From assembly GCF_000006565.2 (NCBI RefSeq), contig NC_031478.1:7017057-7081056 (forward strand): a stretch of DNA of 64,000 nt, written 5' to 3'. The position numbers and the translations under genes were made by a program. Below, piece by piece: positions 24,926-35,590 of the stretch (position 1 is its first letter; each line of letters opens with the position of its first letter). The notes under the pieces are model-generated. The model worked only from the letters and a program-made list of their open reading frames with translations, searched no databases and was not told the origin of the DNA. The DNA comes from Toxoplasma gondii ME49 (taxonomy: Eukaryota; Apicomplexa; Conoidasida; Eucoccidiorida; Sarcocystidae).

Positions 24926-26926
24926 GGTTGCGAAGGAGCAGCGGTCGGATCTCAAGGTGAAAGCAAGGCTTGGGGATCTCGCAATCCGTCTACGTCTGAA
25001 AGTTCTGCTTTCCTCGCCTGCTGGTGGCGTCACCCGCGACTGCGTCGGTGTCGAGGGAGCGAGGAGATAGTGGACGGAGAGCGCGCTCTCCAGGTCGCGC
25101 GTCGGGAGCGAGAGTCCTGCTCCGAAGAACCATTCAAGGAAGAGAGCGCTGCGGCAGTCTTCAGCGTCAACTGGCGTTTCGCGTTGGTGCTCGAGCGCCC
25201 TGGCGCACAGGTCTCTCTCTGTCGGTCGAGATTGCGAGAAAGCGGAGGTTCGCCGACGAGACGCCTGAACTCAGGGAACAGCGACCCTCGCGCGAGCGCG
25301 ATACAGACTCGGCAGTAGGACGGCGCGAGCAGGAGAAGCGCGACGAATCCACCCAGAGGTCGAGAGGAGAAGGCCGAGGAAAAATGTGCACAGGGCGCGC
25401 GCCGGGAAAGGAAGAGAGGCCGACGGACCGCTGCACTCTCTGTGTTGCGATACCACGACTCTTCCTGAGGACGCGAAGCGCGCGAAGCGAGCGTCAGAGA
25501 GAAGAGAACTCTCGAGAAGGATCTGGAAAAAAGCAAACGCAGCGCGTCGCGCGATCAACGTCCTTCCCGTTCAGCCGCCAAGTCGCGCCACCGACGAGAC
25601 ACTCTGTAGACTCCTGCCCCTTGGGCAGGCGAGGAGCGCGGCGCTCCTCTTCGGAGAGTGCATGCGACGAGACAATCTCTCGAGTTTCTCGGCGAATCCG
25701 CCGCGCTGTTGCATGTGGGGTGCAGCGCGCAACAGCCGCTTGTCGCCGCTCGAAAAAACGCGCTCGAAACTGTCAAGTTCTGGGGAAAACGACGAAAAAC
25801 CGATTCCACGCGCGCCACACCCTCCCAGTTGACTCCTCTCGCAGGTTGACAGATACGTCGAGACGCCGCGCGTGCATCGGCCGACGAAGGAAGCTTTTCC
25901 GCGTTTCTCGCCGCGCTGTGCCATTCCTCCCGTTGCCTTTTCTCCATACCCTCTCCTCTCGCTTCGACCTCCCGACCAGTCCGGATTTTCGGCGGCCGAG
26001 GCAACCGAGCGGCTCTGCGTTCCCCGTCCACCGTGCTACGCCGGCTCCGCTCCTCTGCGATCCACGGCAGACGGCCTCGCCAGCCGCGAGAGGTCGCAGC
26101 CGCGACTCTGGGAGTTAAACTCGCTTTTCTGAACGAAGAGTTCGTCTTTTTGTCGCACTGCGGCGTTTTCGCTGAACTGCGCCGTTCGGAACTGCCTGCG
26201 CAACGCCTGCCCCCGTGACGCCTCGACCGGATTCCACAACGCGAGGCGATCCGAGTTTCTGAAACGCGGAGTTCAGTTGAAGGCTGCAGGCCTTCGCTCT
26301 TGGAAAATGGCGCAGAGGACGCTGAACCTGTCGTGCTCGAGATCGAGGTGAAGACGCAAGTTCAGGCAGTTCTCCCCAGCCTTCAAGTTGCTTCCTCGAA
26401 CCGCCTTCTTCATTTCTCAGGGAGACAGCTTCGCGACGGCAACTGGCTGCCGGAACTTGTGTGCCCTCTCTCTTTCTTCTGACTTTTTGTCTCTTGGAAC
26501 CTCCGCGAAACTCCGTCGCCGAGAGCTCACCCAGCTGCGCGGCTCGCGCGCCTGCGAGACTTGCTGTGCTTCTGCCGGCTGCGAGTTCCCCGCCGACGAC
26601 CGAGGACAGGTGCCTCTTTGCGAAGGACGAAGCGGAAAGCGAGCGAGCGAGGAAAGGAAAAATCGAGCAAAAGACGCGAGAGAGAGGGAGAGAGGCGTGA
26701 GGCGTCAAGAAAGCGGTGCGCCTCAGCGTGGAAGGTCTGGCCAGAAGACTCTTTCTTTAGCGAACATGAAGAAGATCTTCTGAAAACGGTCCTTCCGTCA
26801 GTCCGCCTCAAAGGGGGGAAGCTCTTCCCCCGCGTCCATCAACGCCTTCTCAGTCTCAGATCTGTCGTCAACTTTCCTTCTGCCGCCCACATACCAGCGG
26901 ACCTCTTCTGTTCGAAGCAGAACAAG
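24926..26926. promoter_or_regulatory. Divergent promoter region, SDHA / Ser-rich protein
   Basis: This 2 kb stretch separates the start codons of two divergent genes and should contain both promoters and leaders. It is GC-rich, with repeated GAGACG and TGCATG strings, both common upstream of genes in this group. Long open frames here are Arg-rich on both strands, which is typical of non-coding GC-rich DNA, and no splice-supported exon was found. Confidence 0.55.
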
Positions 26927-28455
26927 ATGCCTCCTTCCGACTCTGCGAGAGGCTCCGTCTCCCCTTCTCGTTCCGCGGCTGCGGCCTCCTCCCTGCAAGC
27001 AGCGGTGCCTCTCGAGTTCGGGTCCTCGTCCTCCGTAATTGACGGCTTGTTCTCTCCCGCGTCCTCTCTGCATGTGCCTTCTTCTCCCGCGTCTCTCGGA
27101 ATCAAAGAGAGGCGCGTTGAGGCCTCAGCCGAGCGAGAAGAAACGGGGGGAGACTCGCGCGACGGAGGCCCTGCAGAGACGGCCAGGAGGGGGACATGCC
27201 TGCCTCGCGAGAAGCCGCAGATCGGCGACTGCATGCGATCGGAGTTCGGTCTGGAAGCTCTTCTTCAGAGATGTCGGAACTTCGCACCCGCGTTTGAAAA
27301 GGCTCATCAGTCCCACAACCTGTGCACCAGTCGTCTTGCTCCTTCTTCTTCATCTTCTTCATCTCCTTCCTCTTCTTCTTCATCTCCCTCCTCTTCCTCT
27401 TCTTCCTCTTCTTCATCTTCTTCCTCTTCTTCTTCATCCCCCTCCTTTTCCTCTTCTTCCTCTTCTTCATCTTCTTCCTCTTCTTCTTGGAGCTCTGCCT
27501 CGCGTTTAGCCGGCGAGAGAGGAGAGGACAGTCTTCTAAACGCTGAGATTCTCACTGCCGAGGAAGAGGCAGGAAGCGACCCGCATGTCGAATTAGGTAA
27601 AATGTTTCGCGTCCAGTCTTTCGATTGTATACGCGTCGACTCAGATGCGAGCGAATGCGTCGCCGCATCGGTGCATGCATTCCTCGTATTCTTGCGCATG
27701 TTCAACTGTGTCTGGAATTCATTTGAAGACGCACAAAAACTGCAAGGCATCTATCCAGCTATACGTATACATATATATATATATATATATACATATATGT
27801 ATATATATCTGTATACATATACATATAAACATATATATATGTAACAGTGGCGAGAGAGATCGGACTTGAAGCTGTGGCATTGTAGATCGATGCGTGTATC
27901 TTTGAAAAGGTATGCCTGCATTCTGTTTTCTCTGTATATGGGGTCCTTTCTGAAGGATTGTTGTGAGACTTTTCGCGAGTTTCTTTCCGTGAGGTCCACG
28001 AGAGACGGTTGAGTCAGGACTCGGACCTTCTCATGCCGTGGAAGGCTTCCTGGAAATAGAAGAGGAGCTGCGGAGTTTGAAAGAGTCGTTCCCTTGGCAC
28101 TCTCTCGCTCTCGGTTTCATCTCAGAATTGCACCTGGGCATCTTTGACGTCAACGGAGAGATTCCTTCAGAGGAAACCTTGAGAGCGCAGAACATCCCCG
28201 TCGTCGACAGCGGCGTCAATCTGCATGCACAGGAGGTAAGCGCATGCAGCCTTCGAGAGTCGTTTGCCTTCGCGCTGTTTGCGCCCAGACGGTCAGACAC
28301 CGTTCAGAGTCGAAAACGGCCGCGAGACGCCTCAATCGATTTGCGCATGCAGAAAAAAGTCTCGCTTTCTCCGCCGTACTCGGGTGCTCAATTGAGACGG
28401 ATGTGCCGATGTTCAAGTGGAACCTGTAGATCTGCCTTTGAATACAGCGACATAC

Positions 28456-28498
<43 letters not shown>

Positions 28499-28527
28499 AC
28501 CATCGATACCTACACTTCCATATTTCC

Positions 28528-28558
<31 letters not shown>

Positions 28559-28976
28559 TGTAAGTATGTGCACAGTCGAATGTCGCTTTGTGTGTGGAAA
28601 AGAAGGATCATTTAGAGAGCAATCGATTCGCAGACACAGGACTGTCTCTGCAGGAGGAGCGTCAGAAGTTGCGGATGCGTCTCGACGTGATCGGCTCGAG
28701 GCGATTGGCGCGAGGCAATTAGCGGATTTGTTTTTGTGGCTGCATGCGTGTGAGCAGGAAGCTCTGGCGAACTCTTTGGCAGACCCAGTTCGTTTTCTGC
28801 TGGAGCAGCAGGCGCTGGAGCAGCGGCTGAAGATGCTGGGCGGAGGGTATGGGGAAGACGGCGAGGGAAGAGGGAACGCGGAAGACATGCGAAGGCCTCT
28901 CATCGAGGTTCTCAGCTCAGGCGAGGAGAGCGGCGAAGAGTCCGACGGAGTGCCTGAGGAATCCACTGAGACATGA
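26927..28976 (+). CDS. Unrecognised Ser-rich protein with acidic C-terminus
   Basis: I do not recognise this protein. My model has exons 26927-27596, 28018-28235 and 28758-28976, giving 368 residues. The ATG sits in a good context (AACAAGATG). Residues about 135-190 are an almost pure Ser tract with scattered Pro. After it comes a conserved-looking segment beginning FLEIEEELRSLKESF, with alternating hydrophobic residues, then a probable coiled coil (FLLEQQALEQRLKML). The C-terminus, around IEVLSSGEESGEES, is acidic and could be a casein kinase 2 target or an interaction tail. Exon 1 to exon 2 joins cleanly in phase 1. The last acceptor is less certain: CTCTGCAG ending at 28649 is also good but leads to an early stop. 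No domain gives a function. Confidence 0.72.
27767..27844. repeat. TA microsatellite in intron 1 of the Ser-rich gene
   Basis: ATATAC and TATATG units run through the first intron of the Ser-rich protein gene. No function is apparent. Confidence 0.9.
28455..28556. repeat. Paired TA microsatellites in intron 2 of the Ser-rich gene
   Basis: Two TA runs (about 28457-28494 and 28527-28554) flank a short unique stretch within the second intron. Read in the frame of the flanking exons they would encode alternating Tyr and Ile. Confidence 0.9.
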
Positions 28977-30596
28977 AAAGAAGCGCCGAGACCCGAGACA
29001 ACGGGCAGGCGAGAAAGAGTTGAGAAAGGGAGAGCGGAAAAGAGAAAGAAGAGAGAAAACGGGGAGGAAAGGAGGAGGCTGAATGGAAGACAAGAGAGGC
29101 AAGAAGATAGTGTGACGAGAGCGCGGACCGCAACCCGAGAAGTGGAAGAAGAGGCAAGCAGTTTCTTCCGGACGAGGAAGACTCACGCCGAAGAGAACAG
29201 GCGAGGACAGCGGAGACACAGAGGCAGGAACGTAGACACGGGGGAGACTGAGAAACGACGAGAGAAAACGAAAGAAGAAGAGAGGACAATGGAAAAAGAA
29301 GAGAAACGAGACCGCTGGAGAAACCAGGTGGAAGCTTGAAAAAGCTTGCGGCGTCCCAGTGAGGATTTGAGTTTGTGAGAGAAATCTGTGACAGACTCAC
29401 GGTGAAAGAAAAACGCATTTTCCCTGCAAGGGAAGACACCTTTTCAATTTCGCTTCGCATTTGCTGACTTATGGCAACTGCCGAGTCCTGAGCTTTCCCC
29501 CCTCCCCACTCTTGCGCGTTCACCGATACCCGAATCGCGGTCGATCTCTCGAGATCTGTGTTCCTCTTCAAATGCCGAGACTCTCTATCGGGTCCTCTTT
29601 TCTTTTCTTTCCACTTTGCTGGCCTCTCCTCGAGTGGCGGAACGCGCGGTGAATGTCTGCACATGGGCGAGCAAAACGATTCTCTCCGAAACTCGTTTCT
29701 GTGAACCAAAAAGAGCGCTTCCACTTCGTCGCACCATTTTGCACAGATCCTTCTCCAATCAGCGGCATCCAGAACAGCCCAACTGACACTGTACCGTGGA
29801 CAGAAACATACGTACCTTTACTTGTATCTATTTATCTTCTTATATGTCATTTTGTATATATATATATATATATATATTTAGAGTTATACTCTTATATCTG
29901 TGAACTGATAAATATGTTCACCTGTGTCGAGGCTGATTTCTAGATCTCCCCATATGCATAGCAGCGATTGTCTACACTTCCTTCTTGTATTCACTTCGAT
30001 CTGCGCATATCCATGTATGTACATGAATGCATGCGTTATATTTTTTGGAAATCTGCGATTTGAATTTGCTTCCGACGAGCCCCTTCTTGACTGGGGACGG
30101 TGCCTCGGGATCTGAGCGTCTCTGCGCGCGTCTCGCGGTCTGCTGATGAGCGGAAGAGACGAGAGGTGCATGGCAAAAGAGAAAGAGAGAGTTCCTCTGC
30201 ATGCGCCACTGCACTCCACGCGAGAGCGCAGAAAAAGCTCTTCCACGGTGTTCCGAAAGTCAAAAAATCAACACAAGACTCCTCATTTCCCCACCCAAAA
30301 AGGCCGCTTATCCACTGCAGGCATCCTCTACACCTCTCCATATACACATATATACATATATCTATATATAGGTATATGTAGATATATGTATATATATATA
30401 TATATATGAGACAAGGATGTCCTGACGACGCCTATTCATCTATGTGGGTCCGTGCATGCGGCAGCTGCAACGCGAGCGTGGAACCATCACAGCAAAAATA
30501 TGCGTTTGTGCATGCATGCAAGAAGAGCTGCATATACATGGAATTGTCGTCCTTTCTCTTCGTGAGGATTGAGAGCAGGGTGATCGAAGTCTCTTT
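28977..30596. other. Convergent intergenic region with TA repeats
   Basis: The two flanking genes converge here, so 3' untranslated regions are expected. A purine-rich stretch (28980-29340) follows the Ser-rich gene. Short TA runs lie at about 29855-29879 and 30342-30408. I see no gene. Confidence 0.6.
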
Positions 30597-31144
30597 TTAT
30601 CGGGGAACGGGATTGAGCCACTGGCCGCCCTGGCCGTACGCCGCCGCCACCAACTGCGCCGCTGAAAAAAACAATGGCAATCGTGAGAATATCCCGGGAA
30701 CTTGCAGACGGATTTTATGTCGTCCAAAAACGCCTTTTTCCGCCGGCCTTCCTCCTCCAGCTCTTCCTGTGTCACGAGAGGGTTCCGCCCACACGAGTGA
30801 TCTCTTGCATCTCTCTCTGCTCTCCGCTGCTTCTGCCTGTTCTGTTCTCTCTCTCTCTACGTCCTTTCTCGCGCTCGACCTTTTCTCTCGGCCGGCGAAT
30901 TCCCCAGTCCAGTGGATCGCGTCCACCTGCTGCGGCGCCAGCGCTCCTGCAGTTCCCTCGCAGTCTGCAGCCTCTGCAGGTCGTTCCCCCTCAAGTGCCT
31001 ACGGCACAGCCGTCAGGACTGCTACTACGATATATATATATATATATATATTTATATGTGTTTATATATTTATATATATTTATATGTATTTATATATATT
31101 AATATGTATTTATATATATATATATATATATATTTATATGGGTT

Positions 31145-31176
<32 letters not shown>

Positions 31177-32165
31177 CAAATATATATATGAATCCATGTG
31201 CCATTTTTTCGCACACGTCCTGTACACTGCAGGGGCGTCTACATGGGTGAAAGTCTTCTCACGAGAGCCTGCCTTAAGAGGAAGTGGAGGAGGGGAGACC
31301 GGGAGAGAAGAGACCTACTTTTCTTTTGCTTGCGAACCATGTAGATCATGTGCCATGCCTTGTAGGTGCCGTAGAGGACGAGTCCCATTCCGAGTGGGTT
31401 TTGCCACCACCAGGCGCGGTACTGGGACCTGAAAAAAAGAAAAAAAAAAACTCTCGCCTTTCACCTTTGTCTCGCTCGCGCATGCACTCTTCGCCCTGGC
31501 GCCCTTCGCTCTCGTAGTCCGTCTGCGCTTGTTGATACCTCTCCCACAAAAACGCACTTCCACGTTCACACTCATTATATACCTTTATATATATACATAT
31601 TTATATATGTATATATATGTATATATATATGTATATATATGTATTTATATGTATGTATATTTGTGTATACGTAACGATATGCATACGCATATATGTGGAC
31701 TGAGGGATGTCGACAAGTCTGCGCGTAGATCATGTCCGCTGTAAATGCATGCGTAAGCAGGTGTATGTGGAAGGACCTTTAGGAAAGGAGAGAGGATTTA
31801 GGAACTCTCTCCTTCACGTATAGATGTCGACAGGGTGTATGTGCCGTCTTTCAGAAAGATGCGAGGTCGAGACAAGTATGCGTTTCTGGATTTCCGGTCC
31901 TGTCGAGGGCAGGAGGGGAGCGTTGAGAAGAAGCTGCGTCGCCACAGGTCGACTTTCGGACGCCAGAAATTGTTAAACGCGTTGCTCGGTTCCTCTGGAC
32001 TCACGCGCGGGAGATCTGCGCGACCTGGTTGTTCGTCCACGCAAGGGCGTCGCGGTAAACTTCCGTCGCCGATTTTCCCTCCATGCGCCGCCATGCGCGC
32101 GTCCACTGCACTGGGTTGATGGCGCGGCCAGCCATGGCGATGTACTGCTGAAAGTGAAATCCCAT
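30597..32165 (-). CDS. Small Trp-rich single-helix protein, probably mitochondrial inner membrane
   Basis: Three exons (32165-32005, 31428-31319, 30661-30597) join in frame to 111 residues. The start [18 protein letters not shown] has a good context (GCAAAATGG); MAGRAINP at 32135 is an alternative. The first half is polar and amphipathic, with [11 protein letters not shown]. It is followed by AWWWQNP, one hydrophobic helix ([20 protein letters not shown]), a basic stop (VRKQKK) and a Trp/Pro-ending tail (QWLNPVPR). A tiny basic protein with one helix flanked by aromatic residues resembles supernumerary subunits of respiratory complexes or of the F-type ATP synthase membrane part. That is inference from shape, not a recognised family. 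All splice sites are consensus GT-AG. Both introns contain TA microsatellites. Confidence 0.82.
31028..31195. repeat. TA/TATTTA microsatellite in intron 2 of the 111-residue protein gene
   Basis: About 165 bases of TATATA and TTTATATATA units lie within the intron between exons 2 and 3. No function is apparent. Confidence 0.9.
31575..31672. repeat. TA/TG microsatellite in intron 1 of the 111-residue protein gene
   Basis: About 100 bases of TATATAC and TATGTATA units lie within the first intron. No function is apparent. Confidence 0.9.
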
Positions 32166-33084
32166 TTTGCGAAACGAGCGCGAGTTCGAGGAAAAGCTGC
32201 GTCCGCAGCGCGGCTTTCAGACGCTCCTGCCCCGACGGAGGAGACACACGAAGAGAGGCGCAGCGACAACGCGAGAGAGAACCTGAGCGCGAAGAGAGAA
32301 ACGGCGCGAGCGGCTTTTATTAAAGTCGAAGCGAGCTGTCGAGTCGGAGCTTCAGGACTTGCAGGCGAGGAGAGAGAAGAAAGCGGAGAGAACGACGGCC
32401 ACCGATCTTCTTTTTTCTTCGCGACGGAGCGCGGCGTCTGCGCAGGGCGAACCAGATTTGCCTCCCGCGCGGCAGGTCTTCGTCCCCAGAGAACGGAGAA
32501 GAACGGCGAGACTTCGCGGAGAAAAAAAGGCAGTTGCACCAGCGGACCGTCTGCGTCGAGAAAGAGAGCCGAGCAAGTGGTGAGGCAGCGCCGCCTGCAG
32601 TTGTGTGGAGAGACAAAAAACGCGAAACCAGGCCGTTCCCGGCAGGTGACGCTGAAGATGAGGGAAGGGTGCACAGCCGGACGGACGCCTTGCGACGTTG
32701 CCGCGTTTCCAGAGATACACTTCGCTGCAGATGGAGAGAAGAAAACGCCGGAAAAAAGAATCGAAACTCCCCGTCTGGAGACGAAGAAGGCCGAGCAGCC
32801 TCCGCAGGCTGCTCGAGCAGTGACCGCTCTCTGCTTTTCGAATTACACAGCCAGTGCATGCGCATGCGCGCAGTCGGCCTTGAAAGCGAGAGACGCACAC
32901 CCGAAAAGAAGCGCAGGGACAGCTGCAGAAAAGAGGAAAGGTCGAAAGAAATTCGCATAGGATTTCCGTTTCTAAGCGAGTCCATCGTGTCTTCGCTCCG
33001 AGGGAGAACAATTCGGCTGCAGGCACGCGGTACCAGCTCGAGTTTCCCCCTCCTCGTCCGTCCTCTGCCTTCGCGCGCTATCTC

Positions 33085-33128
<44 letters not shown>

Positions 33129-33250
33129 CGACCTTCTCTCTCTCTGGCGACCTTCTCTCTCTCTGGCGACCTTCTCTCTCTCTCTGGCGACCTTCTCTCT
33201 CTCTCTGGCGACCTTCTCTCTCTCTCTGGCGACCTTCTCTCTCTCTGTCG
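33085..33250. repeat. CT run and tandem GGCGACCTTCTCTCTCTCT repeat
   Basis: A pure CT dinucleotide run is followed by about seven copies of a unit of 18 to 22 bases in which GGCGACCTT is joined to a variable CT tail. Copy borders vary by two bases, as expected from slippage of the CT part. Confidence 0.9.
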
Positions 33251-35094
33251 CCGGAGAGCCTGCCGCCAGTCTCTTCCGGAGCTGTGCTGGACGGCGAGGC
33301 TCTCGCAGAAAACAAGAGAGTCGAATACGCAGAACGCGCAGGGCAGGAAAAAGCCGAGGAAGAGTAGAAGAAAAGGGCAGGAGAAGAGAAGGAAAAAGAA
33401 AAGAAGGAAAAGGAGCAGCAGAGACAGAGAGACAGAGAGAGACAGAGAGAGACAGAAAGAGGAGGAGAAGGGGATAGAGAAACAGAGAGAGGAGAAGGAG
33501 AAGAAAGACAGAGCCGCGAGTCGAGAGAGGATGAAGAGGAGGAGAAGGAGAAGGAAGGAGAGAGGGTGGAACAGTTCCTTGAAGAGCGTCTGTAGGATTT
33601 TTCAATTAGTGGAGGTTCGACTTTTTGGCAGACCGGCTCCAAGTGTCTTGTGGATCTTCTGAATCTTCGCATGGCTCTTCCCGTTCTCGATGGTCGTTGT
33701 TCTTTCAAAGCACTGTTTGTCAAACCAGCTGATGTTCAGAGATTCAAAGCTGTCTCTTGTTCCTCCTGTCTCTCGTCGCTTCGTCGCCGCTTGACGCCTG
33801 CCTGCTCACGAGTTGTTTCTTCTCCGCTTTCTCCGCTGTCTTCCGCTCCTCCCTGTTGCTCTTCATCCGTCTTCTCTCCTTCCTCCTCTTTCTCTCCCCC
33901 GTCTTCTCCCTCTGCTTCTCTGTCTGCCGCCTCTTGCTCCCTTACACCTCTTTTCTCCTACCTCCTTTTACTGCGTTTTTTTCTTCGTTTTGGGTCCTGC
34001 CCGACTTTCTTCTTCTCGACTCAAAATGGCGCGGCGTCGAGACTGCTTGTGCGTCTGCGGAGGAGCGCTGTCAGCTGTGAGACCGCGCTGAGCCGAGACT
34101 CTCCGCTTTGATTCGGGAGGCGGAAGGCGCAGACGGCAGATTGCACTGTAGACTGAAGATCCGAACGCGCGAAGAAAGGGATCTGCGCGAAGGCGCGTCT
34201 TTGCTGACGGTTTTGCGAGGTTCGATGAATTCCCTGAGAGGCGGAGAACAGCGGGAGTCTGCCCTTCTCCAAAAAAGCGAACGGTCGGCGTTGACGGATA
34301 GAGCGACTCGCTGGAGCTACGAAGGCATGGAAGTCGCTGTCCAGATCAGCTGAGAAGAACTTGGACACAGTCCGGTCGTCGCTCGCTTCATTGAGGAGGT
34401 TGAGCCTTCCTGTGGATCGCATCTGGTTCCTGCTTTCTGGAAAATCAGAGAATCAGTGTTCTCCTCTTCTCACTCTCAAGCTTCTCTCCTTCTTTTCCGC
34501 AGGACTGTCGGAGCAGCAAGATAGGAACGAGAAGGCTCGTTCTTTCCACGCGCCTCGCCTGAACTTCTCTTGAGACTTCTGCGGCGCTTCCGGTTCTTCT
34601 GCGTCGCAGGAGCGCGAGTGCGGTCAACGGCATCAGTTGCCTGTATTGCTCTTTCTTTCTCCTTCTTTGTTCTTTGTGGTCGTCCTCTTCTCCTCTTCCT
34701 TTTCTTCCTTCTCCCCCTTCTCTTTAGCGACTCCGTTTTCTGTCCGGCAAAACCTTGCGGGGTGAGCTCGTCAGTCTCCTGCGAACGCAGAGAAGTTCAG
34801 CAGAAGCCGGTCGATGGAGACTTTCAGTGAGATAGTCATCAACGATTTTCTTCTTCTTCTTTTCAGTATTCTCGCTGCTCTTCTATGTCTCCGACGTCCT
34901 GGGGATGATCAGGCGTTTCACCGGCGCGTTTCCAAAGTCCAAACTACGCACCAGGTCTTGCCTTCCTTCCGTTTTTTTCTCCGATCTCGCATTGTACTGT
35001 TCCCCTCCTTCTTCCTTTTCCTCGTCTTCCTGCGGACTCCGAGCCGAGTCTCAGGGAAGACCGAAAGAGACTCTCTCCCGACTCGCCACTCAGT

Positions 35095-35345
35095 TTCCTT
35101 TTCTCTCTTCCTTCTCTCTCTCTTCTCTCTTTCTTCTCTCTCTTCTCGCTTTCTTCTCTCTTTCTTCTCTCTCTTCTCGCTTTCTTCTCCCTCTTCTCTC
35201 TTCCTTCTCTCTCTCTTCTCTCTCTTCTCGCTTTCTTCTCTCTCTTCTCTCTTCTCTCTTCCCTCTCTCTCTCTTCTCTCTCTTCTCGATTTCTTCTCGC
35301 TTTCTTCTCTCTTCTCGATTTCTTCTCGCTTTGTCTTCTTACGCT
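35095..35345. repeat. Pyrimidine array (CTTTCTTCTCTCTCTTCTCG) upstream of the F-box-like gene
   Basis: About 250 bases are made of C and T with only occasional G, as nested CTTTCTTCTC and TCTCTTCTCG units. It lies 250 to 500 bases before the start codon and is probably leader or promoter sequence. Confidence 0.85.
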
Positions 35346-35590
35346 TTGAGTTGGCCGACGCGGGGTGCGCCTTCCACGAAGAAGCGAAGCAAAGAGAGAC
35401 GACAGGAGGACCGGAAGAGAGACGCAGCGAGAGGGTATAGAGAGAGAGGCAAGCCGTTACAGAGCGAGAGAATACGAGAGCCAGAAGGAAGCCGATTCAA
35501 GAATGGAGTCTCTGGAGAGGAGCGGCGTCGCGTCGTGTCTGACCAAGTTGAGTCAATTCACTTTCTCACCCGGAGGCATTCTTCTTTAAG

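Larger units (their letters stand above)
32166..35590. promoter_or_regulatory. Divergent upstream region, 111-residue protein / F-box-like gene
   Basis: This 3.4 kb stretch separates two divergent genes and should hold their promoters and leaders. It contains a CT tandem repeat (33085-33250), a GA-rich tract (33400-33560) and a long CTTTCTTCTC array just before the F-box-like gene. An ATG-started frame at 33671-34111 (+) and one on the opposite strand at 34021-34422 were inspected. Neither has splice support or a recognisable domain, so I do not call them genes. Confidence 0.5.

Noticed and set aside
25024..26118. Long plus-strand open frame rich in Arg and Ser
   Set aside because: The composition is that of GC-rich non-coding DNA read off frame. 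There is no start context, splice support or recognisable domain, and it lies in a divergent promoter region.
32320..33723. Minus-strand open frame with Ser/Leu and Arg-Glu repeats
   Set aside because: Most of it is translation of CT and GA tracts. It probably belongs to the leader of the 111-residue protein gene.
33671..34111. ATG-started frame of 147 codons before the F-box-like gene
   Set aside because: It has a poor start context, pyrimidine-tract composition, no domain and no clear splice partner.
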